Source of the DNA: Cepaea nemoralis
Lineage: Eukaryota; Mollusca; Gastropoda; Stylommatophora; Helicidae
Reading direction: 5' to 3'
NCBI GenBank assembly: GCA_014155875.1
Contig: JACEFZ010027940.1
Location: 1 to 64,000 of the forward strand
DNA: 64,000 bases
The position numbers and the translations under genes are program-made. Numbering within the stretch: the stretch's first letter is position 1; each line of letters opens with the position of its first letter. A model generated the notes under the pieces. The model worked only from the letters and a program-made list of their open reading frames with translations. It had not been told where the DNA came from and made no database searches. Of this stretch, positions 12,432 to 22,993 are shown piece after piece.

Positions 12432-14069
12432 GATGCCAAGAGGCAGACATGCAACACAATGTTTCAGCTTTCTCATATGCCTGTGCCAACTTTGGGCTCA
12501 ATATCAACTTGGAGAAGACTGTAGTTATGTACCAGTCAGCTCCAGGGAATAATCACACTGTGCCAAATATCAAGGTGAACGGTCATAGACCAAGTGTTGT
12601 GGACAAATTCACCTATCTTGGCAGCACCGTGTCACAAGCTGCCACAATTGATGATGAAGTGAATGCAATAATCTCCAAGGTCAGTGCGGCCTAGGCAAAC
12701 TGTACAAGAATGTATGGGACAGAACGAACGAACAAACTTTATTTTAAAAGGGTAACAATTGGGCACGCAGGCCCGTCTTACATTCGGCCCTTTCAATCAT
12801 TCATCTTTCATTCATCAAATGTGCATGTTACATTTACATAGGGAAAAGAAACATTGTCAAATGGATTTTGTAAGCATAAACAATGCATAATACATTCACA
12901 TGGGGGGGGGGGGGAAAAACCCCCAAAAAACATTGTCAAATGAAAGTTGTAAACATAAACCGTGCATATTGCAATGTTGTGAGAGACATCCCCCCTCACA
13001 TCCCGCAGCCACCACACCTCCCCAACACATTCATACAGACATGCAAACATACATCCACCCACCCACACACATTTCCTCACCCACACACACATTTCCTCAC
13101 CCACACACACACCCCCCACCCATCCCATAACCGACATGTACACACAAACCCACATATTCTCCACCACACACCCGCAACAACCCAGTAATACACACATCAT
13201 GAAACCACACACACACATACCCCCACCAACCCACACATCCCGCACCCTCACAATTTTCCCCACCCACCCACACACACATCAGCCAACCTACACCCACTCA
13301 CCCAATATTCGCCACCTCTCAACTACACATCCCCACCCATAAACACATCTCCCCACCTGCCCACACATATCCCCCACTCATAAACACCCCACCACCCACA
13401 TATACCCCACCCACCCACATTGCTGCTCACACACATCTTCCCACACACACCTCCCCCACCCATACACTCATCTCTCACACACATCCACAGAAATTGAATA
13501 AGCTTGCAAACAAAGCTGAAAGTCTATAAAGCAGTTGTATTATCCACACTACTATATGCTTGTGAAACCTGGACTGTTTATCAGTGACACGCTAGGAAAT
13601 TAAACCACTTCCAGTCTACCTTAGGAAGCTATTGAAGATTAAATGGCAAGACAAGATCCCAGACACTTAAGTTCTAGAAAGAGCGTCCATGCCCAGTATC
13701 CACACTATACTACTGAAGAATCAGATTTGCTGGGCTGGTCACTTAACTCGCATGCCAGATCACAGGCTCCCTAGACGAATCTTTTACGACAAGCTGCGTT
13801 GTGGTAAACACTCCCAAGGCAGCCAGAGGAAACGCTTTAAAGACACTCTGAAAATCTCACTGAAAGCTTTTGGAATTCATCTTGACACCTGGGAGACTGA
13901 TGCCAAAGACCGAAATTCGTGGTGTACCTCATTACGCAAAGATGCAGTCACTTGTGAAGCAACCAGGACTGCAAGAGCTGTGAAGAAAAGACTGGACAGA
14001 AAAACCACTGCAGGAGATCCTCCTGGAACATCATGCATTCTTTGCCCACATTGCCAAAGAACATTTTGA
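12432..14069 (+). pseudogene. LINE ORF2 C-terminal half, split by an insertion
   Basis: The first part (12432-12718) encodes the end of the reverse transcriptase, with GLNINLEKTVVMYQ and KFTYLGSTVS. The second part (13493-14069) resumes with YKAVVLSTLLYACETWT, IRWAGHLTRM-like and RRIFYDKLRCGKHS segments, then KRFKDTLKISLKAFGI and a final C-x2-C-type finger. The two parts are separated by an element inserted at ACAGAA (12725-13486). Frameshifts and stops show the copy is dead. It is the same tail family as 1-369. Confidence 0.75.
12719..13492 (-). mobile_element. Insertion in LINE, flanked by 6-bp ACAGAA repeats
   Basis: ACAGAA occurs at 12719-12724 and 13487-13492, exactly where the LINE frame is broken, so these fit target-site duplications. 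Read on the minus strand the insert ends in CCCTTTTAAAATAAAG then TTTGTTCGTTCG, like a non-LTR 3' end with a 4-bp repeat tail. The body contains a poly-G run (12902-12914) and about 500 bp of CA/CCCAC-rich low-complexity sequence. No protein domain is seen, so it may be a SINE or LINE 3' end carrying an expanded simple repeat. Confidence 0.55.
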
Positions 14070-14400
14070 GCCTTATCAACCATCTTTGAACTCACAGCTC
14101 TATACTTTCAACCCCCACTGGATGAAATGGATGGTCATCATCATTCTTGATGGACAAACAACAACAACATATGATGATAACTAAAGGAACCCATTATATC
14201 ACCTCAAAGCTATCATCACCATAACTATCATCATCACCAACAAATGTAACCCATACAGCAAAGAGCTCAAACTGCTGCCACACACCAAATTCTTTCCAAG
14301 CTGTTTCTCCGTTGTAACAATGACAAAATCAACACCTGTGGCTTGGGGGACAATAAAACATCCACTATCTGGAAACTGATCCTTGGAAACGGTCGCTAGT
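14070..14400. other. No gene recognised; host side of LINE insertion
   Basis: Short ATC/CATCAT simple runs near 14140-14240. Otherwise nothing recognisable before the target-site duplication at 14401. Confidence 0.4.
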
Positions 14401-15575
14401 GACATAAACAATGATTGATTGATTGATTGATTTAGGAATCGACATCACAGCATTCAGGGCATTCTCATAAGTGCTCCGTCCCAATCAGCAGCCAGCGAAG
14501 AGTTCCAACACTAATAGTACCAGTAGCAATCTGATTATAAGTCCTTCTCGCCTTTCCTCTGAGCGCTGAGCGTTGGCCAGATCCCCTCGTCACTCCTCGC
14601 TGTCTCACTCTTGCCAGACCATGGTAATCCATTTGCTCCTCTCGAGGTGTGCACAGTGCTCCCACAAGGCCGCAACCACGTCTGCCTTGTCATGTATCAA
14701 TACTCCACCAAGTTCTGCAGAGCCAGCCAATCTGTCCACCTGTTCATTTCCCAGCACACCGGCATGCCCCGGAGAAAAGATCCAGGTGATGCGTGTCACC
14801 CGTGACCTCCGAAGCGAAGCAAGCCACTCTGCACGAAGCTTGCCTGTCCTCACCCTCGTCAGCATGCTTTCTGAGTCAGTTACAATCACGATGTGTGTGT
14901 GAGTGTCATATTCTCCATCCAGCGGAGAGCCGCAGTGACTGCCTCCACATTCCATTCTTAAGCTGGATGTTGTGGTATCATATGCCAGGCTCTCCTGACC
15001 CAAACATCTGACCATTAGCTTTGGCTATGAACCCCCAGCCACTTCTCTCACCTCTTGACACCGAACCATCTGTGTAGATAATCACATCACCCGAGTGAGC
15101 TTTGTCCTGAATTAGTTGCTGGATTTCCACTTCCGTGGCCCCTGCTGGCCACTCCCTGCTTAATGTGATTATAACTCTGCACAAGTCTGACTGCTCCACT
15201 GGCACGACCCACTCCTCTCCACGCCTAATGTTCTCCAAGGTGCACACCTGTCTGATCGTATCCTCCGCCTGAGCCATCCATGATTTCCCTCTTATCAGTC
15301 GCTGACCCTTAACTGCGTCCAGCGCCTCATGCAGCGAGTGGTCTGTGTCTGCAGCTACTCTGAGGTATGCCTTCGCCTGCATCACCTTGAGCCTACCAGC
15401 AACACTCGGCAGACCAAGGATGTAACACATAAACACTACTGGGGTGTCTCTAGTGCATCCCAGAATGACCCGCATAGCTTCGTTCTGTATGCGCTCTAAC
15501 TTCACCAGCTGACTCTTTGAGACAGTGAGCAGACCTAATCCATAATCAATTACTGAGAAGATTGACATAAACAAT
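14401..15575 (-). mobile_element. 5'-truncated LINE with RNase H, 12-bp TSD
   Basis: GACATAAACAAT at 14401-14412 and 15564-15575 are perfect target-site duplications. Between them, on the minus strand, is the C-terminal part of a LINE ORF2: an end-of-RT segment (QNEAMRVILGCTRDTP), a linker with RGKSWMAQAED, and a RNase H domain with YTDGSV, DSESM and PGHAGVLGNEQVDRLAG. The expected ME glutamate region is scrambled by a frameshift near 15000, so this copy is inactive. The 3' end carries an (AATC)n tail (14413-14432). EN-RT-RNase H organisation is typical of I-type elements; that clade call is an inference. Confidence 0.8.
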
Positions 15576-15585
15576 ATGTACATGA

Positions 15586-15860
15586 AACATGGGTGCTAGT
15601 GACATCATGTGAAACAGTCCGCTAAATGGAACCATAGTAGCTTCTGACATAAACAGTGTGTACATGTGAAACAGTCCACTACATGGAAACATGTAGCTAG
15701 CGATATGAACAGTGTGTACATGTGAAACAGTCCACTACATGGAAACATGTAGCTAGCGATATGAACAGTGTGTACATGTGAAACAGTCCACTACATGGAA
15801 ACATGTAGCTAGCGATATGAACAGTGTGTACATGTGAAATAGTCCACTACATAGAAAAAA
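15586..15860. repeat. 56-bp tandem repeat, about 4 copies
   Basis: The unit contains CAGTCCACTACATGGAAACA then TGTAGCTAGCGATATGAACA. The last copies are nearly identical and the first is diverged and interrupted by the LINE insertion site, so the array or its first unit predates that insertion. Confidence 0.8.
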
Positions 15861-16153
15861 ACAGATGCAATTCATATATAAACAGTTATTTACATGGCTA
15901 GGACAGCTTATATTTGGCTGTTATGATATCAGAAAAAAAATGCTCACACCATCAAATTCAGACAAAAGATGCTGAACTTTGGTCAGCTACATTTTTCCTA
16001 GAAACCAAGGCAACAACAGAAGCTAAACTCTAGTCAACTATCTTTCAAGGCAACAACACAAGCTACACTTTGATCAACTCTTGTCTACAATTTAAATTAC
16101 ACCTCAGAAATATTTAAAGTTGCAACAAACCAGTGGTGTTTACCTGGGACTGT

Positions 16154-16371
16154 TTATCTAATGTCACGATCATAGAAAAATACTTCCTCTAGAATCTGAT
16201 CTTCAGCCTCATCACTGATGTCTGCGTTATCATCGGCAATAGCCTCTGTACAAACATTAGCACGAGTGTCAGCTAATCTGTGTGGGGTGCTCACATACTC
16301 TCTAATGGGGAAGTTGAGTATCTGGATGACCTCTTCCACACTCATCTCATCCACCAAGGCATCCCCATCAT
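16154..16371 (-). CDS. Candidate terminal exon, acidic protein
   Basis: An open minus-strand frame, from GDALVDEMSVEEV through ILNFPIREYVSTPHRL to an acidic end with ISDEAEDQILEEVFFYD, stopping at TAA (16154). Composition is coding-like and there is no similarity to the surrounding repeats. The frame opens just after a TGA and no acceptor fits it exactly, so the 5' boundary is unsure. By position it could be the 3' end of the exon-triplet gene whose clear exons lie at 28.6-51.0 kb. Product not recognised. Confidence 0.35.
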
Positions 16372-16394
16372 GTCACCTGAACCTATTCCACCTG

Positions 16395-16575
16395 TGCCCT
16401 TTCAGGCATCCAGTTGCCTGATAGCACCTATTCTACTGCCTGAACTGTTTACATGATCCAGCAAATCCCTGGGACACTGCTGTCTGCTGATATCAGCACC
16501 TATCCTACTGTTGAGCTGCTGACATGATCCAGCACATCCTTGGGGGCACTGCTGTCTGCTGATATCACTCCTGAC
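16395..16575. repeat. 72-bp tandem duplication with exon-like content
   Basis: Two copies share CATGATCCAGCA and ACTGCTGTCTGCTGATATC with about 72-bp spacing. On the minus strand one frame reads VNDLSGVISADSS then KDVLDHVSSST, reminiscent of the third exon of the 28-51 kb triplet (VNDL early, SSS end). Confidence 0.45.
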
Positions 16576-16602
16576 AGGTCATTCACCTCAGACAAGACCT
16601 AC

Positions 16603-16824
16603 ATAGGGTCTGCATGTCCTGGCTGGGATTTAGCTGCTGGATCCTCCAGTGAAGTGTAGTTGTCTTCCAGCAGGTGGAGCTTGTCTATCAGAACTAAAAC
16701 ATTCTTCTGATATCTGGAAGACAGCTGTCAGGAACTGGGTGATGGTGTCTTCGAGCTGGAATCTTGTTGATTTGTGACCTTGCTCAGTGACAACGACGTG
16801 TGGCCTCGCTGCTCTTCCCTTCAC
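16603..16824 (-). CDS. Candidate exon(s): divergent copy of exon-triplet repeat
   Basis: On the minus strand a TTATCTGTGAAG acceptor-like site is followed in phase 0 by GRAARPHVVVTEQG, FQLEDTITQFLTAVFQ and ISEE. After a one-base frame change it continues NVLVLIDKLHLLEDNYTSLE to a GTAGGT donor at 16602. The pattern ...FQ-ISEE...NV...EDNY parallels ...CQR-ITEE...NV...ENW at the junction of exons a and c of the triplets at 30-49 kb, and phase 0 fits the end of exon b at 28654. It may be a degenerate fourth repeat without the internal intron. Confidence 0.35.
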
Positions 16825-17529
16825 AGATAATAATGGAGAGACAATTTCACGACAATCAGATGTGGTAATAGACAGATCAGGTAATCACAGATAATCAAGG
16901 AAAGACCCATTTTCACAACAAACAAGATGTGTGCAATAGACAGATAACACAGATAATCCAGGAGGAGACAGTTCACAACACAACAGATGTGGCAATAGAC
17001 AGATCAGATAAACAGATAATCAAGGAGAGACAATTTCACAACAAACAGATGTGGCAATAGCCAGATCAATAATCAAGAAGACAATTTCACAACCAACAGA
17101 TGTGGCAATAGACAGATCAGATAACAACAGATAAGCAAGGATAGACAATTTCACAACAAACAGGTGTGGCAATAGACAGATAACACAAATAATAAAGGCG
17201 AGACAATTTCACACAAACAGTGTGGCAATAGACAGATCAGATAACACAGAATAATCAAGGAGAGACAAATTTCACAACAAACAGATGTGGCAATAGACGA
17301 TCAGATAACACAGATAATCAAGGATAGACAATTTCACACAAACAGATTTGGCAATAGACAGATCAGTAACCAATAATCAAGGAGAGACAATTTCCAACAA
17401 ACAGATGTGGCAATAAGACCGATCGATACACAGATAAGCAGGAGAGACAATTTCACAACAAACAGTGTGGCATAGACAGATAACACAAATAAATAAAGCG
17501 AGACAATTCACAACAACAGGTTTTGGCAT
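16825..17529. repeat. 63-bp minisatellite, left part (diverged)
   Basis: About 11 copies of the 63-bp unit (core GGAGAGACAATTTCACAACA, then AACAGATGTGGCAATAGACA). Many single-base deletions accumulate, unlike the clean right part at 26958-28115. The array is interrupted by the Gypsy element at 17530. On the minus strand its first unit supplies the pyrimidine tract before the 16824 exon candidate. Confidence 0.85.
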
Positions 17530-18123
17530 TGTGTCAAAGACTCAACCGCATCCCCTCCGCCAGGGAGAGCGGTCAAGCCTGGAGGGACCAGGAGGAGATA
17601 CGGTGCCCGAGGCAAGAGCAGGGGAGATGAGGGAATCGTGGAAGGTTAGCCACTCCCTCAGAATACACGCAGGCGGTGTTCAGAGAGTTAGCACTCTAAT
17701 CACGATACCACCGCACCTCATGAAGCCAGAGCACAGTTGAGTAGACACTCAACAGGCCACGTTTTGCCAGCAGCGTGCGATGTGAGGTAACACGCACGAA
17801 GGAGAAGGTCACCCCCGCGGGGTGTGTAACCACGGGAGAGATGTCCGGCAGACGGGAGACTGGACTTGGGGCGTTCACATCGTTTAGAATAACGTTAGGA
17901 GTTTTGGGTTCACTCGTAGATAGAGTTAGCATAGGGTTAGCAGTTTGTGTTAGATAATTCTGTGGCTATATATTGTGTATTGCATTAGCGACTGTTTACC
18001 GCTTGTAAGCGAGCCAACGGCAATAAAATGGACCATGCATTTTGCCTCCCACACGACTTGCAAGTTGTCTTGTACGAGTGTGTGAGAAGTACCCGATGAT
18101 GCCTGTCAGTTAAGTTGTTGACA
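17530..18123 (+). repeat. 5' LTR
   Basis: Starts TGTGTCAAAG and ends GTTGTTGACA, 594 bp, matching 26364-26957 with two substitutions and no indels. A TATATATT box lies near 17967 and AATAAA at 18022-18027, which would place the promoter and poly(A) signal close together. ORFs in the LTR are fortuitous. Confidence 0.95.
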
Positions 18124-18137
18124 GGCCAGGGTAATTG

Positions 18138-18152
18138 TGGTTGTCAGAAGTG
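18138..18152 (+). promoter_or_regulatory. Primer binding site, tRNA-Leu-like
   Basis: TGGTTGTCAGAAGTG lies 14 bases after the 5' LTR. It complements the CCA end and acceptor region of a leucine tRNA (family form TGG then TGTCAGAAGTG), with one extra T. The fit is good but the offset from the LTR is larger than usual. Confidence 0.55.
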
Positions 18153-19326
18153 AAGCTTGAATGTAATATTCAAGCTACTCCACTCGTCCACGAGGCTCTA
18201 AGACTAGGGTTTAATTTGTGTAGTGACGATGATTTGTGCAGACGAGAGAATTTTGCAAGCTAGAAATGTGCCTATCGTGACGTATTAAACTGTTTAATTG
18301 TGTTTATGAAGTATTTATTTAGTCAGATTATGTATTCATCAAAGCTGTAAGTATTAATATTCTTGTTTTCTCATATTTATTTAGATATTTACCTTTTTGT
18401 TGAGAAATGAGTACCAAAAATGATTCAGGGCGGAGCGATACAAAACAAAGCCGACAATATCGATTTTTCATCGCGCTGTGCTGTGACGTCAGATGATTGA
18501 CAAACAGTCGTCTGGGCTCATTAGCATACAGCAATCGAGTGTGTAGAAATTTGCTAAACAGCTGCTCGCCTGAATCGGTACGTTATATCATTTATTACTT
18601 ATTTATTTCAACTACTAAAGGAATAGTATTTATTTATTTAAACATTATGATGTTATTTTTATTTCTTTAAAACCAGATATGCATATTTTTGGTCATATTT
18701 TCTCTGTGTTTACCGTCACGATGGAACTATTTTTTGGCCTGGCAGATGAGACTTGCCTGCACAACACGTACAGAAATTAAATAGATTAGTAACATAAGGC
18801 AATAACTAATAGAGCAAAGACAGGACATTGACATTTAATTTATTTAATACATATTCTAGTTGTTCGTGAATCTGTCTGTCATTGTCTAAGTCATTGTCCA
18901 TAGGGGTCTGGGTTAACATATCGTGTAATAGGCCTGATTACTACGGCCCTGCATATCAAAGGGCGAACTACACCTGATTACGGCCCTGTGTACCAAATAT
19001 AGTGTGCTGGTAACGACACGTGTCTCCACCCTAAAGTACCAAGGTGACCTGTGGCAACGGAGTTCCGTTCCCCGATCCTCGGGAACGTTAAAGCTGAGTA
19101 CACTTATATATTTTGGCATGCAATTTGATTAATAGTGCATCTCTTTTTCAGCTGTAACGCATTGACATATTTGTATACTATGTTTTTCTGCAAAATAAAT
19201 CTGGGCAGGGTATAAACAGAAAGCACAACTGATAGTGATCAGATAAGAACCAACATAACATATCAAAGATAAATAACTGATTAAAGTCATCATTGCCTAT
19301 CACTGTTAGCCAAGTACTAAAGTAAG
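18153..19326 (+). other. Retrotransposon leader, non-coding
   Basis: About 1.2 kb between primer site and gag. No ORF of note on the plus strand. It would form the 5' untranslated leader and presumably contains packaging signals, which I cannot identify. Confidence 0.6.
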
Positions 19327-20597
19327 ATGGCAACTTTATCAGATTTCATAAAAGCAGGTAAAGAACTAGAATTAACAGGGAAAGAACTACAACAATATGC
19401 AGATCAAAATTTTAAAGAAGCAAAAGATGCTGAAAGGGACGAACGCGCACGAGAAAGAGAAGAAGAAAGACAGCATCAGAAGGACATTGCTCAACTAGCT
19501 GAGATAACAAAACAAAAACAGCTAGAAGATGAAAAACAAATTAAGCTAAAGCAATTAGATCAAGAGAAAGAGAATTAAAACAAGGAATAGAATCTAAAGC
19601 AAAAGCAAATAGATCAAGACAGAGAACTAAAGCAAAAAGAGATAGATGAAATGGCAGTGTTAAAGAAAAACAAATCCAAGTAGAATCAGAGACACAGTTA
19701 AAGATGAAAGGCTTGGAAGTAGACTCACACGCAGAGATCTCTGCCACTAAATTAAGAAGTCAACAAGAAGAAAATAAGTTCAATAAATACAAAAATATTA
19801 TCAAACCATACTGTAAAGATGATTCCATATCAGCCTGGACAGAGAATGTAGAATATCAATTTAAATACCACCAAGTTCCATTAGAGATGTGGGCCCCAAT
19901 TTATACAAAAAATCTCAGTGGTGAGCCCCTCAAAGTAATAGAAACTATACCAACAGAGCTTAGATCTAGCTATCAATACATCCATGATAGGATTATGCAG
20001 CACTTTTTACTTGATGCCCCTGGGTATCAAGTTCAGTTCTCAAATCTAAAACCTAAACCTAGTGAAACCTTTATTGATTATGTTTCAAATGTACAGAGTG
20101 TACTAGACAGGTGGCTGAAAGCAGCTAACATAGGAAAAGACTTCGATAGACTAAAAAACTTAATTGCTATGGACAAGGTTATATCTACCATACCTGCTCC
20201 TTTTGCCAAATTTTTGCAGCAGTCAGACATTGAGAACATCCAGCAATTCGAGAAAAAAGGCTCAGCATATTTTTCTTCCAACAGAGATGTGTTTAAGACC
20301 TCAAATGACTCTGAAATAGTTTCCTTTGTCAAAGACCAAACTAAAAACTACCAAAGTAATAGGAAACCTTATCTGAAATACGATAAGAAAGAAAGGAAAG
20401 TGGAAAAATGTATCCATTGTCACCTTTTACATGACACTTATGCTATGTGTGACAAATCGCCAAATTATCCGGCGCATCTTGAAAATGTGATCAAGAAACA
20501 GCACAGTAAAAGATCTGCATACAGGCGTGCCATCAAATGTTTTTTTGTTCCTGTTATGGCCATTATAGTAATAAGTGCCTTGGCCGGCAGCGTATGA
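19327..20597 (+). pseudogene. Gypsy gag (frameshifted)
   Basis: Starts MATLSDFIKAGKELELTG, then a Lys/Glu/Gln-rich coiled-coil segment to about 19700 (broken by stops at 19576 and nearby). A capsid-like region follows in another frame (19704 on), with ISAWTENVEYQFKYHQVP, LSGEPLKVIETIP and FIDYVSNVQSVLDRWL. The C-terminal nucleocapsid zinc knuckle (C-x2-C-x4-H-x4-C) sits where the frame shifts by -1 at a run of seven T (20541-20547). The -1 frame completes the knuckle; the 0 frame runs only 18 more residues to a stop. A related gag start occurs at 38522. Confidence 0.8.
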
Positions 20598-21596
20598 AAG
20601 CCAATAATGCCATTTTGATTGACACCTCTTCAGATGGTGGTAGTGAGAATGAGTCTGAGAGTGAAAGTGACTTACCTAATAACCAAGCAGAAAATGTTTG
20701 TGGTGCATACGATATGTTGAGCTTCGACAGCTGTGGACGATGTCACCAATTCCATACAGACGGAAAACTAGAATGTGGACACACAGTACCATTCTCATCA
20801 GAGAAGGTAAACGCAGCACTAGCCTCCAGAGGCAATCTTGTGTTCCACAATGCAATTGGTCAATGATGTACCATGCCAGTGTTTGCTGGACAGCGGCAGC
20901 ACCCTTATTGGTCTTCGGAAAGAACTGGTTAATCCGGGTGATTACACAGGTGATACTGTCAAATGCCGTACCTTCTCGGGTAACATTGAAATTTACCCTT
21001 TGGCAAAAGCCCATATTGATTCTCCTTTTCTCTCTGGTACCTTTACTTGTGCAATACTAAACAACCCTTGTACTGACTTAATTTTGGGGTGCTTACCCCA
21101 ACTGAAACAATGTACTAATGAAGAAATAGTTGCATGGGAGAAATTAAATGCAGCTAATGCAACAACAAGAGCAGACAGTGTGAAACATCAAGACACACTT
21201 CAAGATGAGAGACTACTGTTGCTTTCTCCAACTGGCACCGACGACAACAGCAGACAAGAATTTATAAAACAGCAAAAAGCTGACCCAAGTGTGTCTCCAT
21301 ACTTAAAATTGCTAAAAGATAAAGCAAAAATAACCAAAAATGCATCTTGGTTTTTTAGACTGAATAATGGCATTTTAACTAGATATTATACTACTGGTAA
21401 CCATGAGATTCAGCAAACGGTGTTACCTGAACAACACCGTCTAACTGTGCTAAAGATTGCACATGAGTCACCGTTTGCTGGTCATCTTGCATATGATAAG
21501 ACCAGGGCCAGAATTCAGGCTCATTTCTATTGGCCAGGTTTTTGCAATGATATTAAATTATTTTGTCGCTTCAGTGTAATGTTTGTCAACAATTAG
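20537..21596 (+). pseudogene. Gypsy zinc knuckle, linker and protease; start of integrase
   Basis: The frame from 20537 finishes the zinc knuckle (CSCYGHYSNKC) and an acidic linker, ending at 20866. An overlapping frame from 20838 holds the aspartic protease motif LLDSGSTLIGL with the catalytic Asp at residue 18. It is followed by an unstructured spacer and the first half of the integrase zinc-binding domain (IAHESPFAGHLAYDKTRARI and HFYWPGF). The second cysteine pair of the HHCC finger falls in the next frame, so one base is missing or extra near 21575. Confidence 0.8.
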
Positions 21597-22993
21597 TACG
21601 CAAGGGTAAACATCCTACAGCTGAAGTACAACCTTCTACACTGGCTTCTAGGCCATTTGAAAGTGTGGCGGTAGATATTGTTGGACCCCTGAACCAGGTG
21701 TCCAGCAAAGGAAATCGCTTCATATTGACAATGGTCGACCTATGTTCAAGGTGGGTTGAGGCAGTAGCTTTGAAATACATCACCTCCAAAGACGTTGCCA
21801 ATGTATTTCTACATCTGTTCTCACGATTCGGATTCCCACGGACCATTTTATCCGATCGTGGAACTCAGTTCATATCGGCTGCAACGCAAGCCCTTACAAA
21901 AATGCTAGGCATTAAGCAACATTTTACGACAGCATACCATCCAGCCAGCAACGGAATAGTAGAAAAAATTAATGGTGACCTAAAGCACATGCTGGCTAAG
22001 GTGACAGCAGAAAACCCAGCTGACTGGGATACACTGTTACCAACAGTGCTGTTCGCCTATCGGGAGATTCCCCATTCAAGCACGGGTTTCTCACCGTTTG
22101 AATTAGTTTACGGGGCTAACCCACGTGGACCCCTAACTATCTACCATCAGATAGTAACTAATTCGATAGAAATTCCTACCCCAAAAACACCTTATGAAAT
22201 GGTGACAGAAACACGAGACAAGATCATGAAATCGTGTGTCATAGCTAAGGCAGCTTTGGAGAGGAAGGGTCAAATCTACCGCCAATATGCCAACAAAGGG
22301 GCAAGAACAATCGAGCTTGAACCAGATCAAGACATACTCTTGCTTCTTCCAGACAAAAGAAATTTATTACTTACCTCATGGCAAGGGCCATTCAAGGTGA
22401 TACGCAAAATCTCAGATGTTGACTATGAAATATCGATAAACGGACACTTAAAGATATTCCATGTCAACATGTTGAAACCGTACTTTTCAAGACAAGAGAC
22501 AGGAGTAGAGACAGACGAACATATTGCAACAACACCAAGTGATCAGACGACAGACATACATAACGCAACTACACTAGTTAGCGAGACTGGCAGTTCCGAC
22601 AATGGCAATACATCTAGTGAGTGCACAGAATACACACTTAGCACCACTACTGTACTAAATCAGGTAGACGACGACGGAATGGAACTACCCGTTCCCATTG
22701 TAGACAAAACGGCGACATTGGACAGTATACATATAGATCAGGGACTAACAGACATTCAACGAAGACAATTAGTTGAGTTAGTAACTGAATACAAAGACCT
22801 ATTCTCTGACATCCCAGGTAGAACGGACAGAATCGAACACTCCATTCTTCTTTCGGACCTCAAGCCTATTAAATGCAGGCCGTACTCTATCCCACTTAGC
22901 TATAGGGAAAATCTAAATAAGGAAATTCTTAATTTAGAGGCTAGCGGGATTATCAAAAGTCTACATCTGAGTACTCGTTTCCAATCGTCCTAG
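21563..22993 (+). pseudogene. Gypsy integrase, GPY/F module and start of RT
   Basis: 476 open codons. The CNVCQQ finger pair is at residues 5-8. The catalytic triad is D38 (AVDIVGP), D98 (LSDRGTQF) and E134 (GIVEKINGDL), a D-D-35-E spacing. A GPY/F chromatin-targeting-like module follows (SWQGPFKVIRKISDVDYEI, then HVNMLKPYF) near residues 270-315. After a Thr/Ser-rich spacer the same frame enters the RT N-terminus (LVTEYKDLFSDIPGRTD, then KCRPYSIPLSYRENL). Thus integrase and RT are joined in this order in a single open frame, which argues against a chimeric assembly. Confidence 0.9.

Noticed and set aside
12808..13342. Gly/Val/Trp- or His/Pro/Thr-rich ORFs of up to 155 codons
   Set aside because: They arise from poly-G and CA/CCCAC low-complexity DNA within an insertion.
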